Shown in pieces: positions 54,231-64,000 of a stretch of 64,000 nucleotides of DNA. Source of the DNA: PALSA-350 sp963834445 (GTDB taxonomy: Bacteria; Acidobacteriota; Terriglobia; Terriglobales; Acidobacteriaceae); assembly GCA_963834445.1 (NCBI GenBank), contig CAWIBU010000002.1:434001-498000 (forward strand), read 5' to 3'. The stretch's first letter is position 1. Each line of letters starts with the position of its first letter. Made by a program: the position numbers and the translations under genes. The notes below the pieces were generated by a model. The model had not been told where the DNA came from. It worked only from the letters and a program-made list of their open reading frames with translations, and searched no databases.

Positions 54231-57200
54231 ATGAAAAAGCAAAGCGAGAGGGTACTGGGATTTGTTCTGCTGGCGGCGGTGGCCGCCTGCGCTTGCGGGT
54301 GGACGCGCGCTGCCCTGGCGCAGGCCATCTACGGAACAATTTACGGCACAGTCACCGACACCACCGGCGCCGCCATTCCCAATGCCACCGTCACGGTAAG
54401 AGACGAGAGCAAGGGAACATCGGTCGAGGTGACCGCCAATCAATCGGGCGAGTACACGGTGCCGAATCTGATTCCAGATATTTATGACGTCAAGGCGGTC
54501 GCGGCGGGCTTCGGTGCGGTGGAGAGCCACGGCATTCAGGTCTCGGCCGACACTTCGCCCAAGGTCGACTTAAAGCTCAATGTCGGGGTGGCTACGGCAA
54601 GCGTTACGGTTACCACCGCTCCTCCGCAACTGCAAACCGATCGCGCGGACGTGGGCACCGTCTTCAACGAAAGAACCATTGCCGGCCTGCCTATCGCTGG
54701 GCGCAACTTTGCCAGTCTTCAGCTGTTGATTCCCGGGGCCCAGGCGATGGGCTGGACGCAGAACAACGCTGAGGACGCGCAGGGCAGCCCGACCGTCCAA
54801 ATCGCTGGGCAGTCGTTCTCAGGCGTTGGATATCTGCTCGACGGTGCGTCGAACCAGGATCCAATTTTGGGTCAAATCGTGATTAACCCGCCGCTGGATT
54901 CCATTGGGGAGGCCAAAATCTCGACGCAAAGCTACGACGCGGAATTCGGGCAGTCGGTGGCCGCCATCGTAAACGTGCAGACGAAGTCGGGAACCAATAA
55001 CTTCCATGGGGACGTGTTCGACTACCGTCGCAGCGGGGCCCAGCTGGCGCGCAATCCTTACAACCAGTTCGCGCCGTATTCCGCATTGTCAAGCCGCTTG
55101 ACCCCGCCGGCGCTCTACAGCCAATTTGGAGGTTCGGTGGGTGGCCCAATTCTGAAGAACAAATTGTTCTTCTTCGGCGATTACCAGGGCGTCCGGCAAC
55201 GAAATGGAGCTTCCGCTCAAGCAACCGTCCCGACAGCCCTGGCTCACAACTCATGTCTCTCCGGGAATGGATGCGATCTCAGCGAGTTTCTTACCGGCCG
55301 CGGGACGCTGCAGGGCCAGATCTACAATCCGCGTGTCATTAATCCGGTTGCGGGACCGGCGCCTTTTGTGAACAATTTCATCCCGAACCAATATCTTTCT
55401 CCACAGGCGCTTTACCTGCTCAAGCTGATTCCGCTACCAAATGCGCCGGGTACGCAGGAAGGCACGGCCAATAACTACAATGCAGGCGGCACCGGGGCGA
55501 CCAACCAGAACCAGTTTGACGTTCGCGTGGACTACGAGCTTCGCGAGACGATGCACACTTTTGGCCGCTACAGCTATTTCGACAATGCCAACTCGGCCAA
55601 TACCATTTTTGGAGCGGCCGGCGGCACGGGATTCTCCTCCATCACTAACAATTTTGGCGGTTCGGCGACCGGGCGCAATCAGAGCGCGGTCGCCGGCATG
55701 GATATCGCATTGAATCCCAAGTTCCTCACCGACTTCCGCCTGGGTTATCTGCGCTATCACGTCTCTACTGAAAAATATGATGGGCAGCAGGATCTGGCCA
55801 CCATGGCAGGCATCCCGGGACTGAATCTAGGCACGGCCTTCACCGCCGGTGCTCCTGGCTTCTTCCTGAATAATACGAGCGGAGGCAGTGGCGACGGACT
55901 ATCAAGCTTCGGTTCGAGTCTGCAGGTCAACGCCTGCAACTGCCACCTACTTGAAACGGAGGACCAATATCAGGTAGTGAATAACTGGACAAAGATCGTT
56001 GGCAATCACAACTTCAGATTCGGGGCGGATCTGCGTTATGCGAGGAATCTGCGGGTCCCAAGCGATAGCAACCGGGCCGGCGAGGTAACCTTCAGCGCCA
56101 CCGACACGGAGAACACGTCGCTCAGCACGCCCGGAGGCCTGGGTCTGGCGACCTTCCTGCTGGGCGATGTCACCAATCTCGCCCGTTATGTGAGCACCTC
56201 CACAAATGCCAAAGAATCGCAGAAGGTGGCATTCACTTACGCGCAGGATACCTGGCGCGTCACGCCCAATTTGACCCTGAACCTGGGTGTTCGCTGGGAG
56301 TTCTACTTCCCCGAGACGGTCAATGGCAAAGGGCAGGGCGGCTTTGCCGACCTTACCACAGGCGCAATACGCGTTGCGGGTTACGGGCCATACAGCACCG
56401 CCATGAGTGTGAGCAAGGACTTCAAGAATATTGCTCCGCGTATCGGCGCCACCTACCAGGTCGATCCGCGAACGGTGATTCGCGCAGGATATGGAAGAAG
56501 CTTCGACGTTGGCGTCTTCGGAACGAACTTCGGTCACGTGGTGACCCAAAATCTGCCGGTGCTGGCCAATCAGAACCTTACCAACGCGGGCGCCAATACA
56601 GCCGCCTTCAATCTCTCAACCGGTCCAACGGCCTTCGCCTTTCCTGCCATTCCGGCAAACGGTCTGATCCCGATCCCCAATGGCCTAAGTGCCAAAGTCC
56701 GCGACAACCCCCAGCTTTTACCCACGGTGGACGCCTGGAATTTAAGCTTCGAGCGGCAACTGACGAGTTCGGTAACGGCGACGATTGCCTACGTCGGCAA
56801 CAAAGGCACCCATACGTTTTCCGGTGACGGGCAGACGGTTAATCTGAATGCGCCCGCCGCCTGCATTCCGGGAAGCGAAAGTGTGACCGGTCAGGCGCTC
56901 TGCTGGAATCCCAATGCTCCCGCGGGCTCGCTCACCGAGACCAGCAACACCAACTACCTGCGAAAGTACTATGCCCAGTACGGTTGGACCCAGGACCTGA
57001 CGTACTACCACGATGGATTCGACACTCATTACAACTCCCTGCAGACGACCCTGGACAAGCACTTCTCCCAAGGTTTGCAATTTACCGCAAGGTACACGTG
57101 GCAAGCGGCGTTCAACTACCAGAACGCCGATTACGCCTTGATCGACAGGAAGGTCGTTTACGGAAGATTCGATGACTTGCGCAACCAGGAGTTCCAGATC

Positions 57201-57779
57201 TACGGGAACTACGATTTGCCTGTCGGCCGCAACCAGAAGCTCTTCAGCAACCTGCCAACGTGGGCGAATTACTTCGTCAGCGGCTACCAGGCAAACATGT
57301 CTCTGAACTGGTCGAGCGGTCTACCCTTCACCCCCAGCTATGGGGAGTGCGGATCCGACATACCGAACGGCCCCTGTGTGCCCAACAAGACGGTTGGCTC
57401 TATGCCGACACATCTCACTTCTTTCGACACGACATCCCACTCCCGGACGTACTTCGTTCCCTACGCTACTTTTGGTCCAAACGGCTCGACTTCTGGGCCG
57501 TTTTCCAGACCCAACCTGGATCAGTTCGGCAATGTTGGGCGCAACAGCTACTACGGTCCGGCGTTCTTTAATACGGACATGTCCTTATTGAAGAACACCT
57601 CGATCCGGGAGAACATCACCGCCCAGTTTCGTGCCGATGCGTTCAATGTCTTCAACACCATTAGTCCGGGAAATCCAGGAAACGACTGCATCGATTGCAG
57701 TGGCGCCGGGATCATCACCGGGATGGCCATCGGACAAGGACCACGTCAACTGGAATTCTCCGTGACGCTGAGCTTCTGA
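54231..57779 (+). CDS. Oar-type TonB-dependent receptor with carboxypeptidase regulatory-like domain (receptor 4)
   Basis: Outer-membrane receptor of 1,182 residues. Signal peptide (RVLGFVLLAAVAACACG), carboxypeptidase-regulatory domain (YGTVTDTTGAAIPNATVTV), plug with YLLDGASNQDPILGQIV and SVAAIVNVQTKSGTNNFHGD, barrel ending in EFSVTLSF. ATG at 54231 has GGAGG four nt upstream; the open frame extends to 54114 without support. It is the last intact gene before the broken GH31/redoxin/TPR genes and has a good terminator. The GH31 alpha-xylosidase-like gene downstream suggests xyloglucan-type oligosaccharides (inference). Confidence 0.93.
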   Translation: MKKQSERVLGFVLLAAVAACACGWTRAALAQAIYGTIYGTVTDTTGAAIPNATVTVRDESKGTSVEVTANQSGEYTVPNLIPDIYDVKAVAAGFGAVESHGIQVSADTSPKVDLKLNVGVATASVTVTTAPPQLQTDRADVGTVFNERTIAGLPIAGRNFASLQLLIPGAQAMGWTQNNAEDAQGSPTVQIAGQSFSGVGYLLDGASNQDPILGQIVINPPLDSIGEAKISTQSYDAEFGQSVAAIVNVQTKSGTNNFHGDVFDYRRSGAQLARNPYNQFAPYSALSSRLTPPALYSQFGGSVGGPILKNKLFFFGDYQGVRQRNGASAQATVPTALAHNSCLSGNGCDLSEFLTGRGTLQGQIYNPRVINPVAGPAPFVNNFIPNQYLSPQALYLLKLIPLPNAPGTQEGTANNYNAGGTGATNQNQFDVRVDYELRETMHTFGRYSYFDNANSANTIFGAAGGTGFSSITNNFGGSATGRNQSAVAGMDIALNPKFLTDFRLGYLRYHVSTEKYDGQQDLATMAGIPGLNLGTAFTAGAPGFFLNNTSGGSGDGLSSFGSSLQVNACNCHLLETEDQYQVVNNWTKIVGNHNFRFGADLRYARNLRVPSDSNRAGEVTFSATDTENTSLSTPGGLGLATFLLGDVTNLARYVSTSTNAKESQKVAFTYAQDTWRVTPNLTLNLGVRWEFYFPETVNGKGQGGFADLTTGAIRVAGYGPYSTAMSVSKDFKNIAPRIGATYQVDPRTVIRAGYGRSFDVGVFGTNFGHVVTQNLPVLANQNLTNAGANTAAFNLSTGPTAFAFPAIPANGLIPIPNGLSAKVRDNPQLLPTVDAWNLSFERQLTSSVTATIAYVGNKGTHTFSGDGQTVNLNAPAACIPGSESVTGQALCWNPNAPAGSLTETSNTNYLRKYYAQYGWTQDLTYYHDGFDTHYNSLQTTLDKHFSQGLQFTARYTWQAAFNYQNADYALIDRKVVYGRFDDLRNQEFQIYGNYDLPVGRNQKLFSNLPTWANYFVSGYQANMSLNWSSGLPFTPSYGECGSDIPNGPCVPNKTVGSMPTHLTSFDTTSHSRTYFVPYATFGPNGSTSGPFSRPNLDQFGNVGRNSYYGPAFFNTDMSLLKNTSIRENITAQFRADAFNVFNTISPGNPGNDCIDCSGAGIITGMAIGQGPRQLEFSVTLSF

Positions 57780-57902
57780 TCCGGCTGCAGGCTCTGGGAC
57801 GAGTAGAGAAAGATCCGGGAGGATGCATAGAGGGAGCCTGCAGCCGAGCGGCTGCAAGCACACGGCCTGAATCTGTCGTCGCCGGCACGAAGCGCTCTCC
57901 AG

Positions 57903-57940
57903 GAGCCGCGCAATGCGGTTATTGCGCGGCTCTTCTTTTC
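57903..57940 (+). terminator. Intrinsic terminator after TonB receptor 4
   Basis: GAGCCGCGCAAT (57903-57914) and ATTGCGCGGCTC (57921-57932) form a perfect 12-bp GC-rich stem with loop GCGGTT, followed by TTCTTTTC. It lies 124 nt after the receptor stop. Confidence 0.85.
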
Positions 57941-57975
57941 GGGGATGGACCGCTAAACGATCGATGGATAGCTGG

Positions 57976-58256
57976 ACAGGCTGCGGAAAAACTCGGTTGG
58001 TGAAGGGTACGGGCTTCAGCCCGTACATAATGAAACAAAAATGGATCGGCTTTAACCGCTGAGGGCCGGGTTTCCGCATGATTCCGCAGTCCTCAGCGCC
58101 TAAAGGCGATTCATCTTGGCTATTTATGTACGGGCTGAAGCCCGTACCCTTCACGAATCGGGTTTTTCCGCACCATCTAAAGCCCGACTTATTTTCAATG
58201 TTTACGGCCCGACTATGTCGTGCCCTGATACAAAACAGAGTTTTTCCGCAGCCTGT
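57976..58256. repeat. 281-bp inverted-repeat-bounded element (MITE/REP-like), ends at GH31 ribosome site
   Basis: A 19-bp sequence ACAGGCTGCGGAAAAACTC (57976-57994) recurs inverted at 58238-58256. Inside, the 49-nt arm from 57982 pairs with the arm ending at 58172 (about 46 of 49 matching, including GTACGGGCTGAAGCCCGTAC). The right end overlaps the spacer before the GGAGG of the GH31 gene. No transposase frame is present. It resembles a MITE or palindromic repeat. Confidence 0.85.
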
Positions 58257-58267
58257 GGAGGCCCTGG

Positions 58268-60714
58268 ATGACAAACCGGTGGATGTGGAAGTTGATGGTT
58301 TACTTGCTAGGCGCGGTGCTGCCGGCAGGTTTGCTGGACGGCTGGCGATGGCCCAGGGTGGTTCGCTGGTGCTGGAGCGGGATGGGCGGACGATCTCGCT
58401 CGAGCCCTATGCCGCGAATATTGTGCGGGTAACGATAAGCATGGACGGGCTGCGGCGACGGCTGCTCCGGGATTATGGGTTTGTGGCGAAACCATCGGCC
58501 GAGGGGTGGACGCACGAGCGCGACGCGGAAGGCTCCGATGTGTACCGATCGGCGCGGATGGTGGTTCGCGTCTGGCGCCGGGAGATCTGCCTAAAGATAA
58601 GCTGCCGCAGCCAATGCCGCTGGACGCGCTGAACAGCAGTTGCGCGAGCACTATTTTGGTGGCGGCGGCGGCAATGGTCCAACGACGGCGGTCGTGGTCC
58701 GCACAACGACGCGCTTCATGGTGACAACAGCCGAAGGCAAGACGCTGCTGCACATGCGCACCTGGACGATGGAGCCGGAAAGTGCCAGGTCGCGGCGGAC
58801 GACCGGGCGCCAAGGGCTACCGCGTTGCGCCGATTTTCGACTCGCCGGCCGACGAGCACTACTACGGACTGGGCCAGCAGCAGAAGGGCTGGATGGACCT
58901 GCGGGATCACCAGATCCGCTGCTGGCATGACTACGGCGCGATTGGCGGCGAGGACGTCTGCGTGCCGTTCATGGTGTCGAGCCGGGGCTACGGGCTGGTG
59001 TGGGACAACCCTTCCAAAACCACCATTGATCTTGGCTTCAATCGGTCGGAACATGTGGTCGTCCGAGGTTGGAGACCGCGTTTCGTACTTCGTGATCGCT
59101 GGCAGAAACCAGCGACGAGATTTACGAGGGCTACCGGCTGCTGACCGGCGTAACGCATATGCTGCCGCGGGCGGTTTACGGCTACATCCAGAGCAAGGCG
59201 ATCTATCCCACGCAGGAACAGATGCTGGATGTTGCCAAGGAATATCGCGAGAAGAAACTGCCGCTCGGATGTGATGGTCGTGGACTTCCTGAACATGACG
59301 AAGCAGGGCGAGATGGACCTCGACCCGAAGCGCTGGCCGGACCCGGCGGCGATGAATCGCGAACTGCATGCCATGGGCGTGGGTACGCTGCTTGAGCGTG
59401 TGGCCGCACTACTCCCAGGGCACGCAGTTTTACGACATGCTGCGAGCAAAGGCTGGTTGATCCACACGCCGGACGGAAAGCCGGACTCCGGCGGCTATCA
59501 AGATGTCATCGGCCCGAACATCGACACCACCAACCCCGAGGCGGCGAAGTGGTTCTGGGAGAAGATTCGCGACCGCTATGTGAAGCCGTACGGTTTCGAT
59601 TACATCTGGCTGGATGAGACCGAGCCGGACGTCGACCCGGCCAAGGACGTCTTTTTCGTCGGCTCGGGCACGCGCTTCTACAAGTGTATCCGCTGTTTCA
59701 CACGGCTCTGTGTACGAGGGATTCCGGCGGGATTTGGCGACAGCCGCAGGGTGATGATCCTGGCGCGGGCGGCGTATCTGGGGGCGCAACGCAACGGCAC
59801 GGTCTTCTGGTCGAGCGACATCGTTCCACATGGGACATGCTGAAGCGCTCGATTCCGGCGGGGCTGAACTTTACCGCGACGCGGACTGCCTTACTGGGAC
59901 ACGGACATCGCCGGGTTCTTCTCGCCGCACGATTCCGGCCGACTACCACGCGGAGCACAAGCCGCTGATCGATGGCTCGGATGCGCGCGGCACGATCGGC
60001 AACTACGAGGATTATCCCGAGCTGTTTGTGCGCTGGTTTGAGTGGGGCGCGTTCCAGCCTGTGATGCGCGCGCACGGCGAGCGAAAACACAACGAAGTGT
60101 GGTCGTACGGCAAGCAGGCGGAGCCGATCCTGGAGAAGTATCTGAGGCTGCGCTATCAGCTGCTGCCATACACATACTCGGTTGCCTATCGCAGCTACCA
60201 GACGGGCGCTCCGTACATGCGCGCGCTCTTCATGGATTTCCCGGACGACCCGAAGGCCGCGGATATCCCGGACGAGTATATGTTCGGGCCGGCGTTCCTG
60301 GTTGCGCCGGTGACGGAACAGGGCGCGACGCAGTCGGACGGTATATCTGCCCGCGGGCTGCGACTGGTACAACTACTGGACCAACGAGCGGCTGCACGGC
60401 GGCCAAACGATCACGGTAGATGCGCCCATCGATACGCTGCCGCTGTTTGTGCGGGCGGGAAGCATTGTGCCGCTGGGATCGGAGGTGCTGAGCGCTCAGC
60501 TGCCGCAGACCATCGCATCTGTGCGCGTGTATCCCGGAGCGGATGGCAGCTTCACGTCTTTTTCAGGACGACGGCAACACTTATGCGTACGAAAAGGGCG
60601 GCGGGCTCAATCACCAGGCTCACCTGGAATGATGAGGCGCATCAGCTGAAGCATGAAGGAGCGCCGGCGTGGAGTGGAGCGGATCAATCCGTAGTGACCG
60701 TGGTCGGCAAGTAG
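58268..60714 (+). pseudogene. GH31 alpha-xylosidase/alpha-glucosidase-like gene, broken by ten or more frameshifts
   Basis: Repaired product about 800 residues: signal peptide (WKLMVYLLGAVLPAG), N-terminal beta-sandwich (GGSLVLERDGRTISLEPYAA), then GH31 barrel blocks: FDSPADEHYYGLGQQQ, MLPRAVYGYIQSKAIYPTQE, DYIWLDETEPD (nucleophile Asp), NGTVFWSSDIV with TWDMLKRSIPAGL (acid/base region), and PYTYSVAYRSYQTGAPYMRA. The C-terminal domain ends in SVVTVVGK. Frame changes are needed near 58340, 58565, 58630, 58790, 59065, 59110, 59265, 59400-59430, 59690-59720, 59825, 60345 and 60560. GGAGG precedes the ATG. The catalytic motifs survive. Either sequencing or assembly indels, or very recent decay. 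Confidence 0.8.
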
Positions 60715-60758
60715 AACACGCACTGGACAATCGACGTTCAGGCATTGGAAAATCGCTC

Positions 60759-61363
60759 GTGCGCGATAGGGTATCTCCATACGCGGTTCTACTCGGTGTG
60801 CTGGCTTTGTTGGGAATTTCCTGTCCATTGCTTGCCGCGACCGATCCCTCTGCGCTAGACCTCGATGGACAGACGGTGAAGCTTCCCTCTTCCGGGGCGC
60901 CGGTTGTGGTGCTTTTCTTTACTGCCTCCGGATTACCAGATCGCCAGCCGGTACGAGCCGGAGATGTTGCGTCTGGAGCAGAAGTTCGATCCGTCCAACG
61001 TCCCCATTCTGGTGGGTATATCCCAACCCGGGCGATACGGCGGCGACGATTCGACGGCACCGGGAGCAGTTCACGGGCAGCGCCCATGTTCTGCGCGACG
61101 TGGATCAGTCATTAGCGCATTGGTCCCATGCGACCGTAACCCCGGAAGCAGCGATCTTTGTATCTAACTCCGGTAGTTTGCGCGAGGTCTATCATGGGCG
61201 CATCGAGGATCGCTATATCGCGTTAGGGAGAGAGCGGCCGAGGGCGACACATCACGAACTGGAAGAGGCGATCGGCGCTGCTTTGGCCAAGCGGCCCATC
61301 CCGCGGCCTGCTGGTTTGCCGGTCGGCTGTGCCCTGGTTCCGCTGGGGCTCGAGCGTCCATGA
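60759..61363 (+). pseudogene. Redoxin (AhpC/TSA-like) gene, frameshifted, active Cys apparently replaced
   Basis: Signal-like N-terminus (YAVLLGVLALLGISCPLLAA) then a thioredoxin-fold segment (VKLPSSGAPVVVLFFTASG) followed in another frame by IASRYEPEMLRLEQKFDP, and in a third by HVLRDVDQSLAHWSHATVTP. In this acidobacterial redoxin type the motif is normally DCPI before the NRY/SRY segment; here it reads DYQI, so the peroxidatic Cys is missing (TAC for TGC) in addition to two frameshifts. Its stop overlaps the next gene start by ATGA. It forms a cassette with the heme/monooxygenase-like TPR gene. Confidence 0.7.
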
Positions 61364-63601
61364 GGGCGACGCGCATCCTTGCCTGGGCCGGCGGCCTGGC
61401 GCTCGGCCCGGCAATTATTTATGGCATGGGAGTGCATTCTTTTGTCAGCGGAGCGGAGGCTGCGATCACTTTTAATCGGCAGATTGCGCCGATCTTGTCT
61501 AAGGACTCCGCCACCTGCCGCCCGCCCGGCGGCGGCGGCCCATTCAGCCTGCTTACCTTTGGGAGGAGGCCCGACGGCAAGGTCCGCAGATAACCGCAGT
61601 CACAGAAAGCCGCTACATGCCGCCCTGGCTGCCCGAACATGGCTATGGCGATTTCGAGGGAGAACGAAGACTGAGCGCCGAGGAAATGGCTCTGATCCGG
61701 AAATGGGTTGCGAGCGGCATGCCGAGGGGAAGATCCGCGCGAGGCTCCCGCGGCCCCGCACTACAATGGCACCTGGGCTCTGGGCAAACCCGACCTGGTC
61801 TTATCGGTGGAGCGGCCCTCGACTTTGCCGGCCTCTGGCTCCGATGTCTTTCTGAACTTCGTATTGCCCTACCCGCTCCAGCAGACGCGTTGGACATCCG
61901 CGCCATGGAGATTCGCCCCGCCGCGCCGCAGGTCGTGCATCATGCCAATGTGCTGATCGACCGGACGGCCTCCTGGCGGCGCCAACATCCGGATACCTGG
62001 CGTGACGGTGTACCCGGCATGGAACTCATGCTGTTGACGCAGGCAACAGCTTCGATCCCCGACAGCCATTTTCTTTTTTGGAAGCCGGATACTCCTGCGC
62101 TGGTCGAACCGGAGGGGATGCCCTGGCAGCTCGATGCGGGCAACGACTTGATCCTGAACATGCACTTGAAGACCCTCAGGCAAGCCGGAAACGGGTCGCC
62201 GCGGAAGTCGGTCTTTACTTCACCGACGCGCCGCCATGAAAGCAACCCATGTTGTTGCAGCTTGAACACGACGCTGCCCTCGATATACCGCCCGGCAAGC
62301 GCAACTTCATGGTCGAAGACGAATTTAAATTGCCCGTTGCTGTCGACGTGCTGGGAATCTTATCCGCACGCTCACTACCTGGGTAAAGACCTTGAGGCCT
62401 ATGCCGTGCTGCCCGGGGGGCGCAAGGTCTGGCTGATTTGGATACGCAACTGGGACATCGAGCCGGCAATCGGTTTATCGATACCGCCATGGTGTCTATT
62501 TGCCCAAAGGCACGACCATCTATATGCGCTACCTCTATGACAACTCACGGGACAACGTGCACAATCCCAACCAGCCGCCGATCCGGGTGCGGGCTGGCAA
62601 TCGCTACGGTGGATGAGATGGGGCATCTGTGGCTCCAGGTATTGCCCGTGGGCGTTTCCCCAGGCGAGCCTGATCCGCGACTATTGCTGGAAGTAGCCTG
62701 GATGTAGGCGCGTTTGCGCAAGAATCCCCACGATTCGTTGGCTCGCTACGATCTGGCGGCCGCGTACACCAATGAGGAAAAGAACGTCGAGGCCATTCAG
62801 GACTACAAGCAGGTTGTGGAAGCCAATGCGAAAGATGCGCGAGCATGGAATGGCCTGGGAGTGGCGCTTGAAAACTCGGGAGACTGGCGCAGCGCCATCC
62901 AGGCATTTCAGAAAGCGTCGGATGCCGAGCCCACCATGGTCGATCCCCTCTTCAATCGCGCAAAAAGTCAGCTCGATCATGGGGAAACCGTCGCCGCCGG
63001 CAGTCGTTCCGGTCGGTTTTGCGCCAGACCCCCATGGATGCAAATGCGCACAGCGGTCTTGGCCAGGCGCTGCTCAAGCAAGAGAAAGAGGATGCGGCAA
63101 AGGCTGAGTTTACCGCCGCTGTGCAGATCGATCCGCAGAATCCCGACGCGTTGCAGGGCCTGGGCTTGCTTGCCATCGAACGTGGAGACCCGGTCCAGGC
63201 GGCAGGATTCTTCACCCAAGCGCAACAGCGTTCCCGACAAGACCCAGCCATTCGCGAACAGCTCGCTATGGCCTACGCGCAACTGGGCCGTTACGCGGAG
63301 GCAGCCGAGGCCCTGCAACAGGCACTGCGTCTTTTGCCGAACGATGCGCAGATTCACGCCACGCTCTCTCAGGTTTATTCCGCGAGCGGTCAATTGGCGC
63401 AGGCCATCGCCGAGCAGCAGGAGGGCCTTCGTCTCGGCCCCGGACGATGCGGATGGATGGAACAACCTCGGCGCCCTGGATGCGCGAGCTGGGAATATCG
63501 AGAGGGCTCGCCAGGACTTTGAACATGCCCTGCGCCTTGCACCCGATCTTGCTCCGGCGAAAGCAAATCTCGCGCGGATGGGTACAGATGCCAGCCGATA
63601 A
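61360..63601 (+). pseudogene. Heme-domain/copper monooxygenase-like protein with C-terminal TPR, frameshifted
   Basis: Repaired length about 740 residues. Signal peptide (AWAGGLALGPAIIYGMG), a cytochrome-like N-terminus (AITFNRQIAPILSKDS then ATCRPPGGGGPFSLLTF) in which the expected CxxCH is not intact (SATCR), MPPWLPEHGYGDFEGERRLS, a copper-monooxygenase-like central part (VVHHANVLIDR, LILNMHLKTLRQAGNG, SYPHAHYLGKDLEAYAVLPG), then at least five TPR repeats (LARYDLAAAYTNEEKN, ALLKQEKEDAAKAEFTAAV, LAMAYAQLGRYAEAAEALQQ). A TAG in the middle (62705) and frame changes near 61580, 61735, 61900, 62205, 62350, 62440, 63010 and 63440 break it. ATGA overlap with the redoxin gene. Confidence 0.7.
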
Positions 63602-64000
63602 GCGTTGGAAATACGGGTGGGTCTGCCTGCTTCTGCTCTGCTGTTTGCCTGCGTGGCCGCAGGCGGCTGGCGGTCACAAAGAAAACCTTCGCCAGGCCGA
63701 CTTATCGTTTCATGCGGGCTACGAGGCCGCGCAGAAGGGCGACCTCGCTGCCGCCAAAGCCGACTTTCAGCGGGTCGTTCAACTCGCGCCAGAGATTGCC
63801 GAGGGTCATGGGGCACTGGGGTCGGTGCTGTTGCAGATGGGTCAACCGGCGCTGTCTGTCCCCGAGCTGGAACGCGCTCTGTCTATCAAAAACAACGATC
63901 GCTCCACCCGGATCAACCTGGCCGTTGCCTATGAGGAGACGCATGTCTACGACAAGTCGCTGGCACTGTTTCGCGCACTCGACCATGACTCATCCAACGC
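63588..64000 (+). CDS. Exported TPR-repeat protein, 3' end outside window
   Basis: Open from ATG 63588 to the right edge (at least 137 codons), overlapping the previous stop by 14 nt. Signal peptide (YGWVCLLLLCCLPAWPQAA) then TPR repeats (FHAGYEAAQKGDLAAAKADF, GALGSVLLQMGQPALSVPEL, INLAVAYEETHVYDKSLALF). No frame change is needed, unlike its neighbours. Likely a periplasmic scaffold that follows the redoxin/monooxygenase-like cassette. Confidence 0.75.
   Translation, partial: MPADKRWKYGWVCLLLLCCLPAWPQAAGGHKENLRQADLSFHAGYEAAQKGDLAAAKADFQRVVQLAPEIAEGHGALGSVLLQMGQPALSVPELERALSIKNNDRSTRINLAVAYEETHVYDKSLALFRALDHDSSN

Overview
The window looks like an Acidobacteriota chromosome segment, most likely class Terriglobia. 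This is inferred from gene content, with no database search. The evidence is four very large Oar-type TonB-dependent receptors with N-terminal carboxypeptidase-regulatory domains in 64 kb, each next to a carbohydrate enzyme set; several Tat- or Sec-exported glycosidases; TPR proteins; and GC-rich intergenic hairpin repeats. I saw no tRNA, rRNA, CRISPR array, prophage or complete insertion sequence.

Layout. (1) 1-24.4 kb is an amino-sugar/glycan locus. A minus-strand set runs from a TonB receptor through a PfkB sugar kinase and an amidohydrolase to an APC permease cut by the left edge. A divergent plus-strand set holds an AgaS-type SIS enzyme, a NagX-like membrane acyltransferase, a Tat-exported GH109-like protein, a GH13 enzyme and an exported TIM-barrel protein. 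Then come a DeoR-family repressor, a signal-bearing SelA/DgaE-like PLP enzyme, a secreted triple-RidA protein, a second TonB receptor and another secreted TIM-barrel protein. AgaS plus GH109 suggests N-acetylgalactosamine-containing glycans. (2) 24.4-28.7 kb is a minus-strand periplasmic sugar-oxidation operon: a mutarotase/SMP-30 lactonase fusion, a diheme cytochrome c and a PQQ dehydrogenase. (3) 28.9-38.8 kb has a third TonB receptor, a GntR/FCD regulator, a Tat-exported GHL6-like protein, DenD and OtnK (D-erythronate enzymes) and a secreted mutarotase, with overlapping stops and starts. (4) 39.2-44.6 kb has a hybrid histidine kinase and a minus-strand operon of a CMD/AhpD-like protein (frameshifted), a DinB-like protein and a flavoprotein. 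(5) 44.6-47.9 kb is a gene-poor decay zone with a hypF remnant, a broken alcohol dehydrogenase and orphan small ORFs. (6) 48-57.8 kb carries a minus-strand esterase plus GH51 arabinofuranosidase pair, a TPR lipoprotein-like protein, a frameshifted membrane regulator and a fourth TonB receptor ending in a good intrinsic terminator. (7) 58-64 kb, after an inverted-repeat element, contains a GH31 alpha-xylosidase-like gene, a redoxin and a heme/monooxygenase-like TPR protein. These are recognisable but broken by many indels, and a further TPR gene runs off the right edge.

Inferred physiology: oligosaccharides enter through the Oar-type receptors, are trimmed in the periplasm by Tat/Sec enzymes (GH109, GH13, GH51, GH31, TIM-barrel proteins), are partly oxidised to aldonic acids by the PQQ module, and are catabolised by cytoplasmic kinases, AgaS, DenD and OtnK under DeoR and GntR control.
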